Below are positions 39,374 through 48,006 of a stretch of DNA of 64,000 bases, piece by piece. How positions within the stretch are numbered: the first letter of the stretch is position 1; the number at the start of each line of letters is the position of its first letter. The notes below the pieces were generated by a model, which saw nothing but the letters and a program-made list of their open reading frames with translations, searched no databases and had not been told where the DNA came from. Made by a program: the position numbers and the translations under genes. Source of the DNA: Ochrobactrum sp. RH2CCR150 (GTDB lineage Bacteria > Pseudomonadota > Alphaproteobacteria > Rhizobiales > Rhizobiaceae); contig JACGXE010000001.1 of assembly GCA_014138095.1 (NCBI GenBank), positions 186,001 through 250,000 on the forward strand. Direction: 5' to 3'.

Positions 39374-41194
39374 ATGGTCGCAGAGACCCGGAACGAAAGC
39401 CTGAAGGCGAGTTTGCAAGCGAACTTGCGCGAGCGCAGAGCACGGCGACAGCGCTCGGTGTTCTGGCGTCGCCTGTTTGCGCCCTTTCGCAAGTTTCTCG
39501 GTCAATATCTCTTTTCGAGCCTGACGCGCCGCATCCTGTTTCTCAATCTTGCGGCGCTCGGCGTGCTGGTTTCCGGCATTCTTTATATGAACCAGTTCCG
39601 CGAGGGGCTGATCGATGCCAAGATTGAAAGCCTTCTGACCCAGGGCAAGATCATCGCTGCGGCGATTTCGGCCTCGGCGACGGTCGACACCAATTCGCTG
39701 ATGATCGATCCTGAAAAGCTTCTGGAGCTGCAGGCCGGGCAAAGCCTGACCCCCTCGCCCGATTCTCCCGACAATTGGGAATTCCCGATCAATCCGGAAA
39801 AAGTTTCCCCGCTGCTCCGCCGGTTGATTTCGCCGACCAGTACGCGTGCGCGCATCTATGATCGCTACGCCAACATGCTGCTGGATTCACGTGCGCTCTA
39901 TTCGCCGAGCTTCCCGTCATCCGGGCCTGTGCTGCGCTATGATCTGCCGCCCATCGAGGAAGAAAAGCCCAGCGTTTGGGAGCGTTTCACCCGATGGTTC
40001 ACCAGTTTCTTCTTTGGTGGCGGTTTGCCTGTCTATCAGGAACAGCCGGGCGGTAATGGTCTTGCCTTTCCCGAGATCGTTAAGGCGCTGACGGGTTCCC
40101 CGCAGACTGCGCAACGGCGAAACGAGAAAGGCGAACTCGTGGTTTCGGTCGCAGTTCCCGTCCAGCGTTCGCGCGCCATTCTCGGCGTGTTGCTGCTGTC
40201 GACCGAGGGCGACGATATCGACAAGATCGTGCAGGGCGAACGCATGGCGGTCTTCCGTGTGTTTGGCGTCGTCGCGCTGGTCATGGTGATCCTGTCGCTG
40301 TTCCTCGCATCAACCATCGCAAGCCCGCTGCGCAAATTGTCTGCTGCAGCGGACCGTGTCCGCCATGGCGTCAAGAACCGTGTCGAAATTCCGGATTTCT
40401 CGGAACGTCAGGACGAGGTGGGGCACCTGTCCACCTCCATCCGCGAGATGACGGACTCGCTCTATACGCGCATCGAAGCCATTGAGAGCTTTGCCGCCGA
40501 TGTGAGTCACGAGCTGAAGAACCCCCTCACCTCGCTCCGTAGCGCGGTGGAGACCTTGCCGCTCGCCAAGTCCGAAGATTCGCGCAAGCGCCTGCTCGAT
40601 ATCATCCAGCATGACGTGCGCCGTCTGGACCGCTTGATCACCGATATTTCGGATGCTTCCCGTCTCGATGCGGAACTTGCGCGCGAACATATCGACCGCG
40701 TGGATATGAAGACGTTGCTCACCAATCTTGTGACCGCCGCCCGCGAAGTGCGTCGCAACAAGATCGGCACCGAAATCGTCTTCAATACAGGCAAGCTGCC
40801 CGCAGGCAAAAAGACGTTTTATGTGGCTGGTCATGATCTGCGGCTCGGTCAGGTGGTGAGCAATCTCATTGAAAATGCGCGCTCCTTCGTGCCGGACGAT
40901 ACGGGTCGTATCGTGGTGACCTTGCAGGGCGAAGGCAGCCGTCTGCGCGTTCTGGTCGAGGATAACGGCCCGGGGATCCCCATCGAGAATATCGAGCGGA
41001 TTTTCGAGCGTTTCTATACGGACCGCCCGGCATCGGAGGCTTTCGGCCAGAATTCCGGCCTTGGTCTGTCGATCAGCCGCCAGATCATCGAAGCGCATGG
41101 TGGTACGCTGACGGCAGAAAACATTGTCGATCCGGCCAAGCCGGATGAATTCAGGGGCGCCCGTTTTATCGTCGATCTTCCGGCCAGCGCATGA
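39374..41194 (+). CDS. bvrS: Sensor histidine kinase BvrS (ChvG family)
   Basis: 606 aa from MVAETRNESLKA, close to known BvrS length; the open frame begins at 39272, but that stretch is the intergenic repeat. TM1 is near residues 55-75 (ILFLNLAALGVLVSG), a ~225-residue periplasmic sensor follows, then TM2 (VFGVVALVMVILSLFLAS) and HAMP. The H-box has phospho-acceptor His379 in DVSHELKNPL, and the N (LIENARSF), G1 (VEDNGPGIP) and G2 (GLGLSISRQI) boxes are present. It overlaps hprK by 4 bp, coupling the sensor to the regulatory PTS genes. Confidence 0.95.
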   Translation: MVAETRNESLKASLQANLRERRARRQRSVFWRRLFAPFRKFLGQYLFSSLTRRILFLNLAALGVLVSGILYMNQFREGLIDAKIESLLTQGKIIAAAISASATVDTNSLMIDPEKLLELQAGQSLTPSPDSPDNWEFPINPEKVSPLLRRLISPTSTRARIYDRYANMLLDSRALYSPSFPSSGPVLRYDLPPIEEEKPSVWERFTRWFTSFFFGGGLPVYQEQPGGNGLAFPEIVKALTGSPQTAQRRNEKGELVVSVAVPVQRSRAILGVLLLSTEGDDIDKIVQGERMAVFRVFGVVALVMVILSLFLASTIASPLRKLSAAADRVRHGVKNRVEIPDFSERQDEVGHLSTSIREMTDSLYTRIEAIESFAADVSHELKNPLTSLRSAVETLPLAKSEDSRKRLLDIIQHDVRRLDRLITDISDASRLDAELAREHIDRVDMKTLLTNLVTAAREVRRNKIGTEIVFNTGKLPAGKKTFYVAGHDLRLGQVVSNLIENARSFVPDDTGRIVVTLQGEGSRLRVLVEDNGPGIPIENIERIFERFYTDRPASEAFGQNSGLGLSISRQIIEAHGGTLTAENIVDPAKPDEFRGARFIVDLPASA

Positions 41195-41673
41195 CCCCGG
41201 AAGAAGCCAAGAGCGGCCTCCACGCCACCACCGTGCAATTGCGCGGAAAGGGTGTGATGATCATGGGCCGCTCGGGCGCGGGCAAAACTGAACTCGCGCT
41301 GACGCTCGTCGAGCGGGCTTCCCTTCGCGGTGAGCAGGCTTTTCTGGTCAGCGATGACCGCACGATGCTGCGGGCAGAAGATAATCATCTCATCGCCTGC
41401 GCTCCCGCCTCCCTGGCGGGTGGTGTGGAGATTCGCGGCGCGGGCCTGTTCAGAGTGCCTTTTGTGTCCAGCGCCGTGCTTGATCTGGTGATCTGGCTGG
41501 TGGCTCGCGACGAAGCGGAGCGCTATCCCGGTGGCGGGAGCTGGACCTTTGAGGGCATCGGTCTGCCGCGGCTGCTTTTGCCGTCACTATCCTCAAATGG
41601 CGATTCCAACGCGCTATCGCGGGCGATCGAGGCGACTTTATTCTACGAACCCTGGTCGCCGGAGAATCGCTGA
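41191..41673 (+). CDS. hprK: HPr kinase/phosphorylase, short alphaproteobacterial form
   Basis: 160 aa. Only the catalytic domain is present; the N-terminal domain of Gram-positive HprK (about 310 aa) is missing, as usual in alphaproteobacteria. The P-loop GRSGAGKTE is at residues 26-34 and FLVSDDRT (~51-58) supplies acidic residues. It would phosphorylate HPr on a serine (Ser60 of the HPr encoded at 42334). Translationally coupled to bvrS. Confidence 0.92.
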   Translation: MTPEEAKSGLHATTVQLRGKGVMIMGRSGAGKTELALTLVERASLRGEQAFLVSDDRTMLRAEDNHLIACAPASLAGGVEIRGAGLFRVPFVSSAVLDLVIWLVARDEAERYPGGGSWTFEGIGLPRLLLPSLSSNGDSNALSRAIEATLFYEPWSPENR

Positions 41674-41928
41674 GCCGATGTTGGTTTCGATTCGATGAAG
41701 TTTTCATCCCGCTGCGGCATTTTGCTTTTTTCAAGGCGGGGTAGAGATTTTTCACTTGCTATAAGGATTTGCCCTGCCAAGATGCACAACTCGCCGGCAT
41801 GGTTCCGGCTGCAGTACGATCCTTAAAACGTGACAGGTTTTTTGGAATGATCGTACTGAAACAAAGCAGGTGCCATCTGATCATCTGGCGGGGTGATGCG
41901 GCAGGCGCGCGACGGGAGCTTTTATAGT

Positions 41929-42330
41929 ATGATCGGACTCGTGCTTGTTACGCACGGAAGGCTGGCCGAAGAGTTTCTTCATGCCGTTGAGCATGTGGTA
42001 GGCCCGCAGGATAATTTCGAAACCGTATGCATCGGTGCGGAAGATGACATGGAACAGCGTCGGCGTGATATCGTCGAAGCTGTCGAACGCGCTGAAAATG
42101 GCAGCGGCGTTATCATCCTGACCGACATGTTCGGTGGAACTCCATCCAATCTGGCCATTTCGGTTATGCAGGAGGGCAAGATTGAAGTCATCGCAGGCGT
42201 CAATCTGCCGATGCTGATCAAGCTGTCGAGCGTGCGGGTCGGGGGCGATATCAAGACTGCGCTTCGCGAGGCGCAGGATGCGGGGCGCAAGTATATCAAT
42301 GTCGCAAGTCAGGTTCTGACAGGAAAGTAA
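41929..42330 (+). CDS. PTS EIIA component, mannose family
   Basis: 133 aa from MIGLVLVTHG. The phosphorylatable His is His9 in VTHGRLAEEF. GVIILTDMFGGTPSNLA is the conserved central motif. No EIIB or EIIC domain or gene is nearby, so it is likely a regulatory rather than sugar-transporting EIIA. It lies 255 bases after hprK, with no gene in that gap, so it may have its own promoter. Three bases separate it from HPr. Confidence 0.93.
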   Translation: MIGLVLVTHGRLAEEFLHAVEHVVGPQDNFETVCIGAEDDMEQRRRDIVEAVERAENGSGVIILTDMFGGTPSNLAISVMQEGKIEVIAGVNLPMLIKLSSVRVGGDIKTALREAQDAGRKYINVASQVLTGK

Positions 42331-42333
42331 TAT

Positions 42334-42648
42334 ATGCCGTCCAGCGTCACCCTTACTGGCGAATATGATCCCGAAACTGCCATTTCCCGATCGCTTGAGA
42401 TCGTGAACAAGCGCGGGCTGCATGCCCGCGCCTCCGCCAAGTTCGTTCAGCTCGTCGATGGCTATGATGCGCATGTCCGCGTTTCCAAGGACGGCATGAC
42501 GGTTGGCGGCACCTCGATCATGGGCTTGATGATGCTGGCCGCCTCACCCGGCTGCTGCATCGAGGTCAGCGCCTCTGGCGAGCAGGCCGAAACCGTGCTC
42601 AATGCCTTGCAGGTACTGATTGCCGACAAGTTCGGCGAGGAATGCTGA
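42334..42648 (+). CDS. ptsH: Phosphocarrier protein HPr
   Basis: 104 aa, about 15 residues longer than E. coli HPr at the N-terminus. The EI-phosphorylated residue is His30 in KRGLHARASAKF. The regulatory serine recognised by HprK corresponds to Ser60 in GGTSIMGLMML. It overlaps the next gene by 7 bp. Together with hprK and EIIA it makes up an incomplete regulatory PTS. Confidence 0.95.
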   Translation: MPSSVTLTGEYDPETAISRSLEIVNKRGLHARASAKFVQLVDGYDAHVRVSKDGMTVGGTSIMGLMMLAASPGCCIEVSASGEQAETVLNALQVLIADKFGEEC

Positions 42649-43454
42649 TCCCATTGGACAGCCTAGCCGCGCCTGTTGCGGTGTTTGACGCAGGCATTGG
42701 AAGCTATGCGCTGGTCGAGCTGATCAGACGCCGACAGCCACAGCGTGACATCATCTATTTTGCAGATCGTGCACGTTTTCCCTATGGCGGGAAAACGCGA
42801 AGCGAGCTGTCGTTCATTATGCGCAGCACAATCGACTATCTGATCGGTCTCGGCGCGGAGAGCGTCGTTCTGGCTTCCAATGCGCCATCAATCATGGTGT
42901 TGGACGCCTTGAAAGATCAGTTCTCTGTGCCGGTCTATGGCGTGGCGCCACCCGTTCGGGAGGCAATCGCGGCCAGCCGCAGTGGCCATGTTGCGGTTCT
43001 GGGCGTTCGTTCAATGATTGAAAGCACCGAACTCAGTGCGTTTGTGCATACCCAAGCGACTGGATCGGCCGAGATCAGTCTCATCAACGCCTCTCCAATG
43101 GTTGAACTGGTGGAAAGCGGTTTGTTTCTGTCAAACCCGGCAAGAACGGCCGAAGACGTTGCCCGCTTTTGCGACATGATCCTTGCCGAACATCCGCATA
43201 TCGACGTTCTCACTTTGTCGAGCACACACTTGCCCTGGCTGCGACCGTTCTTCGAGAAAGCGCGCCCCGACTGGATGTTCCTCGACCCAGCGGACAGTGT
43301 CGTTTCGGCCCTTCCCGCTTCACAAGACGGTTCCGGTCGGACCATCGCATTGGTGACGGAGAACGCGGCCTATACGGCTTCAGACTTTGCCAAGATGCTG
43401 GCAACCCTTGGGATCAATCTCGATTTGACGGTGGTGGAGCAGTCAATCGGCTAA
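42642..43454 (+). CDS. Glutamate-racemase-like protein lacking both catalytic cysteines
   Basis: 270 aa, Asp/Glu racemase fold, MurI-sized. Family landmarks: VAVFDAGIGS (12-21), FADRARFPYGGKT (40-52), LASNAPS (77-83) and LSSTHLP (192-198). In MurI the last two are CNTAS and GCTHYP with the two catalytic cysteines; here they are Ser79 and Ser194. It is therefore unlikely to be a normal glutamate racemase and may be a different hydrolase/isomerase or a regulator. Its overlap with HPr ties it to the regulatory PTS. Ser codons TCC (42876) and AGC (43221) are both directly readable. Confidence 0.82.
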   Translation: MLIPLDSLAAPVAVFDAGIGSYALVELIRRRQPQRDIIYFADRARFPYGGKTRSELSFIMRSTIDYLIGLGAESVVLASNAPSIMVLDALKDQFSVPVYGVAPPVREAIAASRSGHVAVLGVRSMIESTELSAFVHTQATGSAEISLINASPMVELVESGLFLSNPARTAEDVARFCDMILAEHPHIDVLTLSSTHLPWLRPFFEKARPDWMFLDPADSVVSALPASQDGSGRTIALVTENAAYTASDFAKMLATLGINLDLTVVEQSIG

Positions 43455-43647
43455 TTGTTCGATATGCACGTATAAAGATTTGTTTATATGAAGTTGTGCT
43501 TCGGCCCGCGATCTGCTAGTCAAAGCGGCAGCCGGAGCGGTTATTTGCGACCATAATCTGCGGATAGTCGCTCCCAAACCATGTCTACAACGCTATTCCG
43601 AACCGGGTTCATTGCCGTAGCGGAATTGTTTTTGATTGGAGCACGCG

Positions 43648-45048
43648 ATGACCGCAAGCCAAGATTTCGTCGTCAAGGATCTGAGCCTGGCCGACTGGGG
43701 CCGCAAGGAACTCGACATTGCTGAAACCGAAATGCCGGGCCTGATGGCCGCGCGTGCGGAATTCGGCAAGTCGCAGCCGCTGAAGGGCGCACGCATTTCC
43801 GGTTCGCTGCACATGACCATTCAGACGGCCGTTCTGATCGAGACGCTCAAGGCCCTCGGCGCCGATGTGCGCTGGGCTTCGTGCAACATTTTCTCGACGC
43901 AGGACCATGCTGCCGCCGCGATTGCTGCTACCGGCACGCCGGTTTTCGCCATCAAGGGCGAAACCCTTGAAGAATACTGGACCTATACCGACAAGATCTT
44001 CCAGTGGCCGGATGGCCAGCCGTCCAACATGATCCTCGACGATGGCGGCGACGCCACCATGTACATCCTCATCGGCGCACGTGCTGAAGCCGGTGAAGAC
44101 GTTCTGTCGAACCCGGGTTCGGAAGAAGAGGAAGTTCTCTTCGCGCAGATCAAGAAGCGCATGGCTGCGACGCCGGGCTTCTTTACGAAGCAGCGCGATG
44201 CCATCAAGGGCGTGACGGAAGAAACCACCACGGGCGTCAATCGTCTGTACCAGCTGCAGAAGAAGGGTCTCCTGCCCTTCCCGGCAATCAACGTCAATGA
44301 CAGCGTGACCAAGTCGAAGTTCGACAACAAGTATGGCTGCAAGGAATCGCTGGTCGACGGTATTCGTCGGGGCACCGATGTGATGATGGCTGGCAAGGTC
44401 GCCGTCGTCTGCGGTTACGGCGATGTTGGCAAAGGTTCCGCCCAGTCTCTGGCTGGCGCCGGCGCTCGCGTCAAGGTGACGGAAGTCGATCCGATTTGCG
44501 CCCTTCAGGCCGCCATGGACGGCTTTGAGGTCGTGACGCTCAGCGATGCCGCCCCGACCGCCGATATCGTGATCACCACGACGGGCAACAAGGACGTCAT
44601 CACGCTCGACGACATGCGCAAGATGAAAGACATGTGCATCGTCGGCAATATCGGCCACTTCGACAACGAAATTCAGATTGCCGCTCTGCGCAACCTGAAA
44701 TGGACCAACGTCAAGCCGCAGGTCGACCTGATCGAGTTCCCGGATGGCAAGCGTCTGATCCTTCTCTCGGAAGGCCGCCTGCTCAATCTCGGCAACGCTA
44801 CCGGCCATCCGAGCTTCGTGATGTCGGCTTCCTTCACCAACCAGGTGCTGGCCCAGATCGAGCTTTACACGCGTCCGGAAGCTTACAAGAACGAAGTCTA
44901 TGTTCTGCCGAAGCATCTCGACGAGAAGGTCGCGCGCCTGCATCTCGACAAGCTGGGTGCGAAGCTGACTGTGCTTTCTGAGGAACAGGCTGCCTATATC
45001 GGCGTCACTCCACAGGGCCCGTTCAAGTCCGAACACTACAGATATTAA
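43648..45048 (+). CDS. ahcY: Adenosylhomocysteinase
   Basis: 466 aa from the ATG at 43648 with GGAG eight bases upstream. Hydrolyses S-adenosylhomocysteine to adenosine and homocysteine. NAD-binding [13 protein letters not shown] is mid-protein, [14 protein letters not shown] near residue 75 and the C-terminal KSEHYRY tail carries the NAD-contacting Lys-Tyr. An in-frame TTG at 43636 is less likely. No recognisable SAH riboswitch was found in the 193-bp upstream gap. Confidence 0.97.
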   Translation: MTASQDFVVKDLSLADWGRKELDIAETEMPGLMAARAEFGKSQPLKGARISGSLHMTIQTAVLIETLKALGADVRWASCNIFSTQDHAAAAIAATGTPVFAIKGETLEEYWTYTDKIFQWPDGQPSNMILDDGGDATMYILIGARAEAGEDVLSNPGSEEEEVLFAQIKKRMAATPGFFTKQRDAIKGVTEETTTGVNRLYQLQKKGLLPFPAINVNDSVTKSKFDNKYGCKESLVDGIRRGTDVMMAGKVAVVCGYGDVGKGSAQSLAGAGARVKVTEVDPICALQAAMDGFEVVTLSDAAPTADIVITTTGNKDVITLDDMRKMKDMCIVGNIGHFDNEIQIAALRNLKWTNVKPQVDLIEFPDGKRLILLSEGRLLNLGNATGHPSFVMSASFTNQVLAQIELYTRPEAYKNEVYVLPKHLDEKVARLHLDKLGAKLTVLSEEQAAYIGVTPQGPFKSEHYRY

Positions 45049-45077
45049 CCATAGGTTAAGCATTCTACTACATGTTG

Positions 45078-45116
45078 AGATCGGGCAGTTGACAAGCTGT
45101 CCGATCTTTCTTTTTG
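45078..45116 (+). terminator. Terminator of ahcY
   Basis: An 11-bp stem with one G.U pair (AGATCGGGCAG at 45078-45088 and CTGTCCGATCT at 45097-45107) followed by TTCTTTTTG. Confidence 0.85.
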
Positions 45117-45427
45117 CGCGCGACACGCTTCACGTGGATTCGTCGGAAGGGTATTGTGAAGACGAATCAAAAGCATTCCCGGCAAAAGTGTATTGCGGTT
45201 TTGGCGTTCGGGCATGCGAAGAAACAATGTGTTTTGGCGGGTGTTCGCGTTGTGCGTTTTTTGCCGGTTTCGGCGGGAAGCGACTGGTCGTTTCGTCCCT
45301 GAAACACGTTTGGCTATCGGGTACTGTGGCGGTGCATGATGGCCAGTCGAGACGTTGAAGTGTTTGAAATGCGGGTGTGCGTCCGTTTTTGCGGATTGTA
45401 CAGTCGGGTGGCGGAGAAAAGGGAAAC
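45117..45427. other. Gap between ahcY terminator and divL
   Basis: About 310 bases with no gene. It holds the fifth copy of the nested-palindrome repeat (45173-45217); otherwise G/T-rich sequence with no clear promoter motif. It should contain the divL promoter. Confidence 0.5.
45173..45217 (+). repeat. Nested-palindrome intergenic repeat, copy 5 (degenerate)
   Basis: GCAT...ATGC outer ends and GGCAAAAGTGTATTGCGG core with TTTTGG following; inner arms are less perfect than in other copies. Confidence 0.7.
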
Positions 45428-47992
45428 ATGCCAGAAGTCGGCTTACCGGATCAGGCCCGGGGCAATACCACAATCGGAAAAGGCAGAAGCCTGACGGTTG
45501 CCCTTGCTTGTATTGCAAAGCCGTTTCGGCAGGTCGTTTTGAAGGCGACCGTGTCAGTTTCCGCTGTTCTTGCCGCAATGCCTGCTTTCGCGCAGGGCGC
45601 GGATGGCGCACGCATCGAGCTGCCTTTTGGTGGCGGCAGCGTTGGCGCTTTCGAAGTTATCCAGTTTTCAATGTTTGTCGGCGCCATGGGCGCGGCGCTT
45701 CTTTCCGCGGGCTGGCTCATTCGCGAGCGCGCGCGGGCGGCCAATGAAAACAAGGACCTGCGCTCAAAACTCTCCGATCTGAGCCTTACTGCGCAGCGCA
45801 ATGAAGCGCTTCTCAATCTCAAGGATCAACGCATCGTCGTCTGGGACGGCCATACGATGCGGGCCGATGTGGTCGGGCAATTGCCGGATGAAAGCGGCGC
45901 GCCGCAGGATCGCTCGGCATTTCTGGCTTTCGGTCGCTGGTTGCGCCCGCAATCGGTCACAGCGCTGGAACGCGCCGTTGCATCGCTGCGCGAACATGCG
46001 CGCACCTTCGATCTGACGGTCGAAACCAATAACGGCACACTGCTTGATGTTTATGGCCGCACGTCCGGCGGTCTGGCCGTCGCCCGCTTCTTTAGCCTGC
46101 AAGGCGTTCAGGCGGAACGCGCAGCGCTTCAGGCGCAGAACCGCGAATTGTCGGAACGGATTGAACTCCTCCGCCGCCTGCTGGAACGCATTGAGCAACC
46201 TGTCTGGGTTCGCGATGGCAATGGCCGCATCGAATGGGTCAATCAGGCCTATGCGCGCGCTGTGGATATGCCCGATACCAGCCAGACAATCGCGGAAGGC
46301 CGCGAGCTTTTCGGTGCGCAGGCGCGGATTCGCCTTGAGCGGGATCGTTTTGCCGAGCCGAACCTGCATGAGCAACTACCGACAGTTGTGCGCGGTGACC
46401 GCCGAATTTTCGATGTAACTGATGTGAGCGCCGAGGGCGGTTCCGCGGGTCTCGGCTTCGATCTGAGCGAAGTCGAGCAGGTTCGCGAAGAACTGAGCCG
46501 CACGTTGAAAAGCCATGCTGAAACGCTGGATCAACTCTCGACTGCGGTGGCGATCTTCGATCCGGAAATGAAGCTCCAGTTCTTCAATCAGGCTTTTGCG
46601 AAGCTCTGGTCGCTCGATACGGGCTGGCTCGAAACCCAGCCGAGCAACACCTTGCTCTTCGACCGCCTGCGGTCCGAAGGCAAGCTGCCGGAACAGCCGG
46701 AATGGCGCAAATGGAAGGACGGCGTGCTGTCCGCCTATCGCGCTGTCGAGCCGCAGGAACATATGTGGCATCTGCCCGATACGCGCACGATGCGCGTGGT
46801 GGCCAATCCGCATCCGCAAGGCGGCGTGACCTGGTTCTTCGAGAATATGACGGAAAAGTTCGAGCTCGAAGGCCGCTACAACACGCTGATCAAGGTTCAG
46901 GGCGAAACGCTGGATCATCTGGCCGAGGCTGTTGCGGTGTTCGGTTCCGACGGTCGCATGCGCCTGTCCAATCCGTCCTTTGCGGATCTGTGGTCATTGC
47001 CTGCCGCCATGGTCGTGGTGGGCACGCACATTTCCACGATTTCAAAGCTTTGCCGCGAACGCGGTGGAGATGGTCTCTGGGACGATTTCGTGTCTTCCGT
47101 GACCGGCTTCCTCGACCAGCGTGATGGTCGCATGGGGCAGGTGGAGCTGGATGACGGCGTGATCCTGTCCTTCGCCGTGGTGCCGTTGCCCAAGGGGCAG
47201 ACCATGCTCACCTTCATCGATGTGACCGATACGGTGCGGGTTGAGCGCGCCCTGAAGGAAAAGAACGAAGCGCTGGAACTGGCCGACCAGATCAAGAACG
47301 ATTTCGTGCAGCACGTTTCCTACGAGCTGCGTTCGCCGCTGACCAATATCATCGGCTTTACCGAACTGCTGCAGACCCCGTCTTTCGGTTCGCTCAATGA
47401 GCGCCAGGTCGAATATCTGGAGCATATCAGCACGTCTTCGTCTGTCCTGCTGACCATTGTGAACGATATTCTCGATCTTGCGACCGTCGATGCTGGCATC
47501 ATGGAGCTGGAGATCGGCGATGTTTCGGTGGTCGAAGCGATTTCCGCTGCTGCATCGCGGGTGAGTGAACGTCTGCGCGACCATGATATCGGCCTTGATG
47601 TCGATATTGCCGACGATGTGGACGTCTTCAAGGCCGATGCCAATCGCGTGCGTCAGGTGCTTTTCAACCTTCTGTCCAATGCGACGAATTATGCGCCAGA
47701 AGGCTCCACTGTCACCTTGCAGGTCGCCCGCGAAGGGTCCGAAGTGGTCTTCTCTGTTCACGATGACGGGCATGGCATGCCGCCGGAAGTTCTGGATACT
47801 GTCTTCAAGCGCTTCCAGTCCTACCCCAATGGCGGGCGCAAGCGCGGTGCCGGGCTTGGTCTTGCTATCGTGAAAAGCTTCGTGGAGCTGCATGGCGGCA
47901 AGGTCGATATCGAGACGGGTGCGGGCAGGGGAACGACCGTCATCTGCCGCTTCCCGTCGGAGACACGCAGCTTCCGTGTTGCTGCCGAATAA
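45428..47992 (+). CDS. divL: DivL-type PAS-domain kinase with Tyr in the H-box
   Basis: 854 aa from MPEVGLPDQA. Two N-terminal membrane segments (~37-55, ~77-97), then several PAS-like domains (about 140-250, 255-370, 380-480, 500-610). The dimerisation helix reads HVSYELRSPL with Tyr632 in place of the phospho-acceptor His. ATP-binding boxes are present: NLLSNATNYAPEG, DDGHGMPPE, GAGLGLAIVKSF. This Tyr is the hallmark of DivL, the Caulobacter cell-polarity factor that acts with DivK and CckA; the ahcY linkage also fits. A DivK-responsive control of CckA is inferred. Confidence 0.92.
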   Translation: MPEVGLPDQARGNTTIGKGRSLTVALACIAKPFRQVVLKATVSVSAVLAAMPAFAQGADGARIELPFGGGSVGAFEVIQFSMFVGAMGAALLSAGWLIRERARAANENKDLRSKLSDLSLTAQRNEALLNLKDQRIVVWDGHTMRADVVGQLPDESGAPQDRSAFLAFGRWLRPQSVTALERAVASLREHARTFDLTVETNNGTLLDVYGRTSGGLAVARFFSLQGVQAERAALQAQNRELSERIELLRRLLERIEQPVWVRDGNGRIEWVNQAYARAVDMPDTSQTIAEGRELFGAQARIRLERDRFAEPNLHEQLPTVVRGDRRIFDVTDVSAEGGSAGLGFDLSEVEQVREELSRTLKSHAETLDQLSTAVAIFDPEMKLQFFNQAFAKLWSLDTGWLETQPSNTLLFDRLRSEGKLPEQPEWRKWKDGVLSAYRAVEPQEHMWHLPDTRTMRVVANPHPQGGVTWFFENMTEKFELEGRYNTLIKVQGETLDHLAEAVAVFGSDGRMRLSNPSFADLWSLPAAMVVVGTHISTISKLCRERGGDGLWDDFVSSVTGFLDQRDGRMGQVELDDGVILSFAVVPLPKGQTMLTFIDVTDTVRVERALKEKNEALELADQIKNDFVQHVSYELRSPLTNIIGFTELLQTPSFGSLNERQVEYLEHISTSSSVLLTIVNDILDLATVDAGIMELEIGDVSVVEAISAAASRVSERLRDHDIGLDVDIADDVDVFKADANRVRQVLFNLLSNATNYAPEGSTVTLQVAREGSEVVFSVHDDGHGMPPEVLDTVFKRFQSYPNGGRKRGAGLGLAIVKSFVELHGGKVDIETGAGRGTTVICRFPSETRSFRVAAE

Positions 47993-48006
47993 GGTAAACG
48001 GTGCCC

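Noticed and set aside
43455..43647. SAH riboswitch upstream of ahcY
   Set aside because: No conserved pseudoknot-like pattern was seen by eye; a covariance-model search would be needed to support one.
43609..45126. 505-codon open frame antisense to ahcY
   Set aside because: Fully overlaps a highly conserved enzyme, has no recognisable motifs, and such long antisense frames are common in GC-rich, codon-biased genes.
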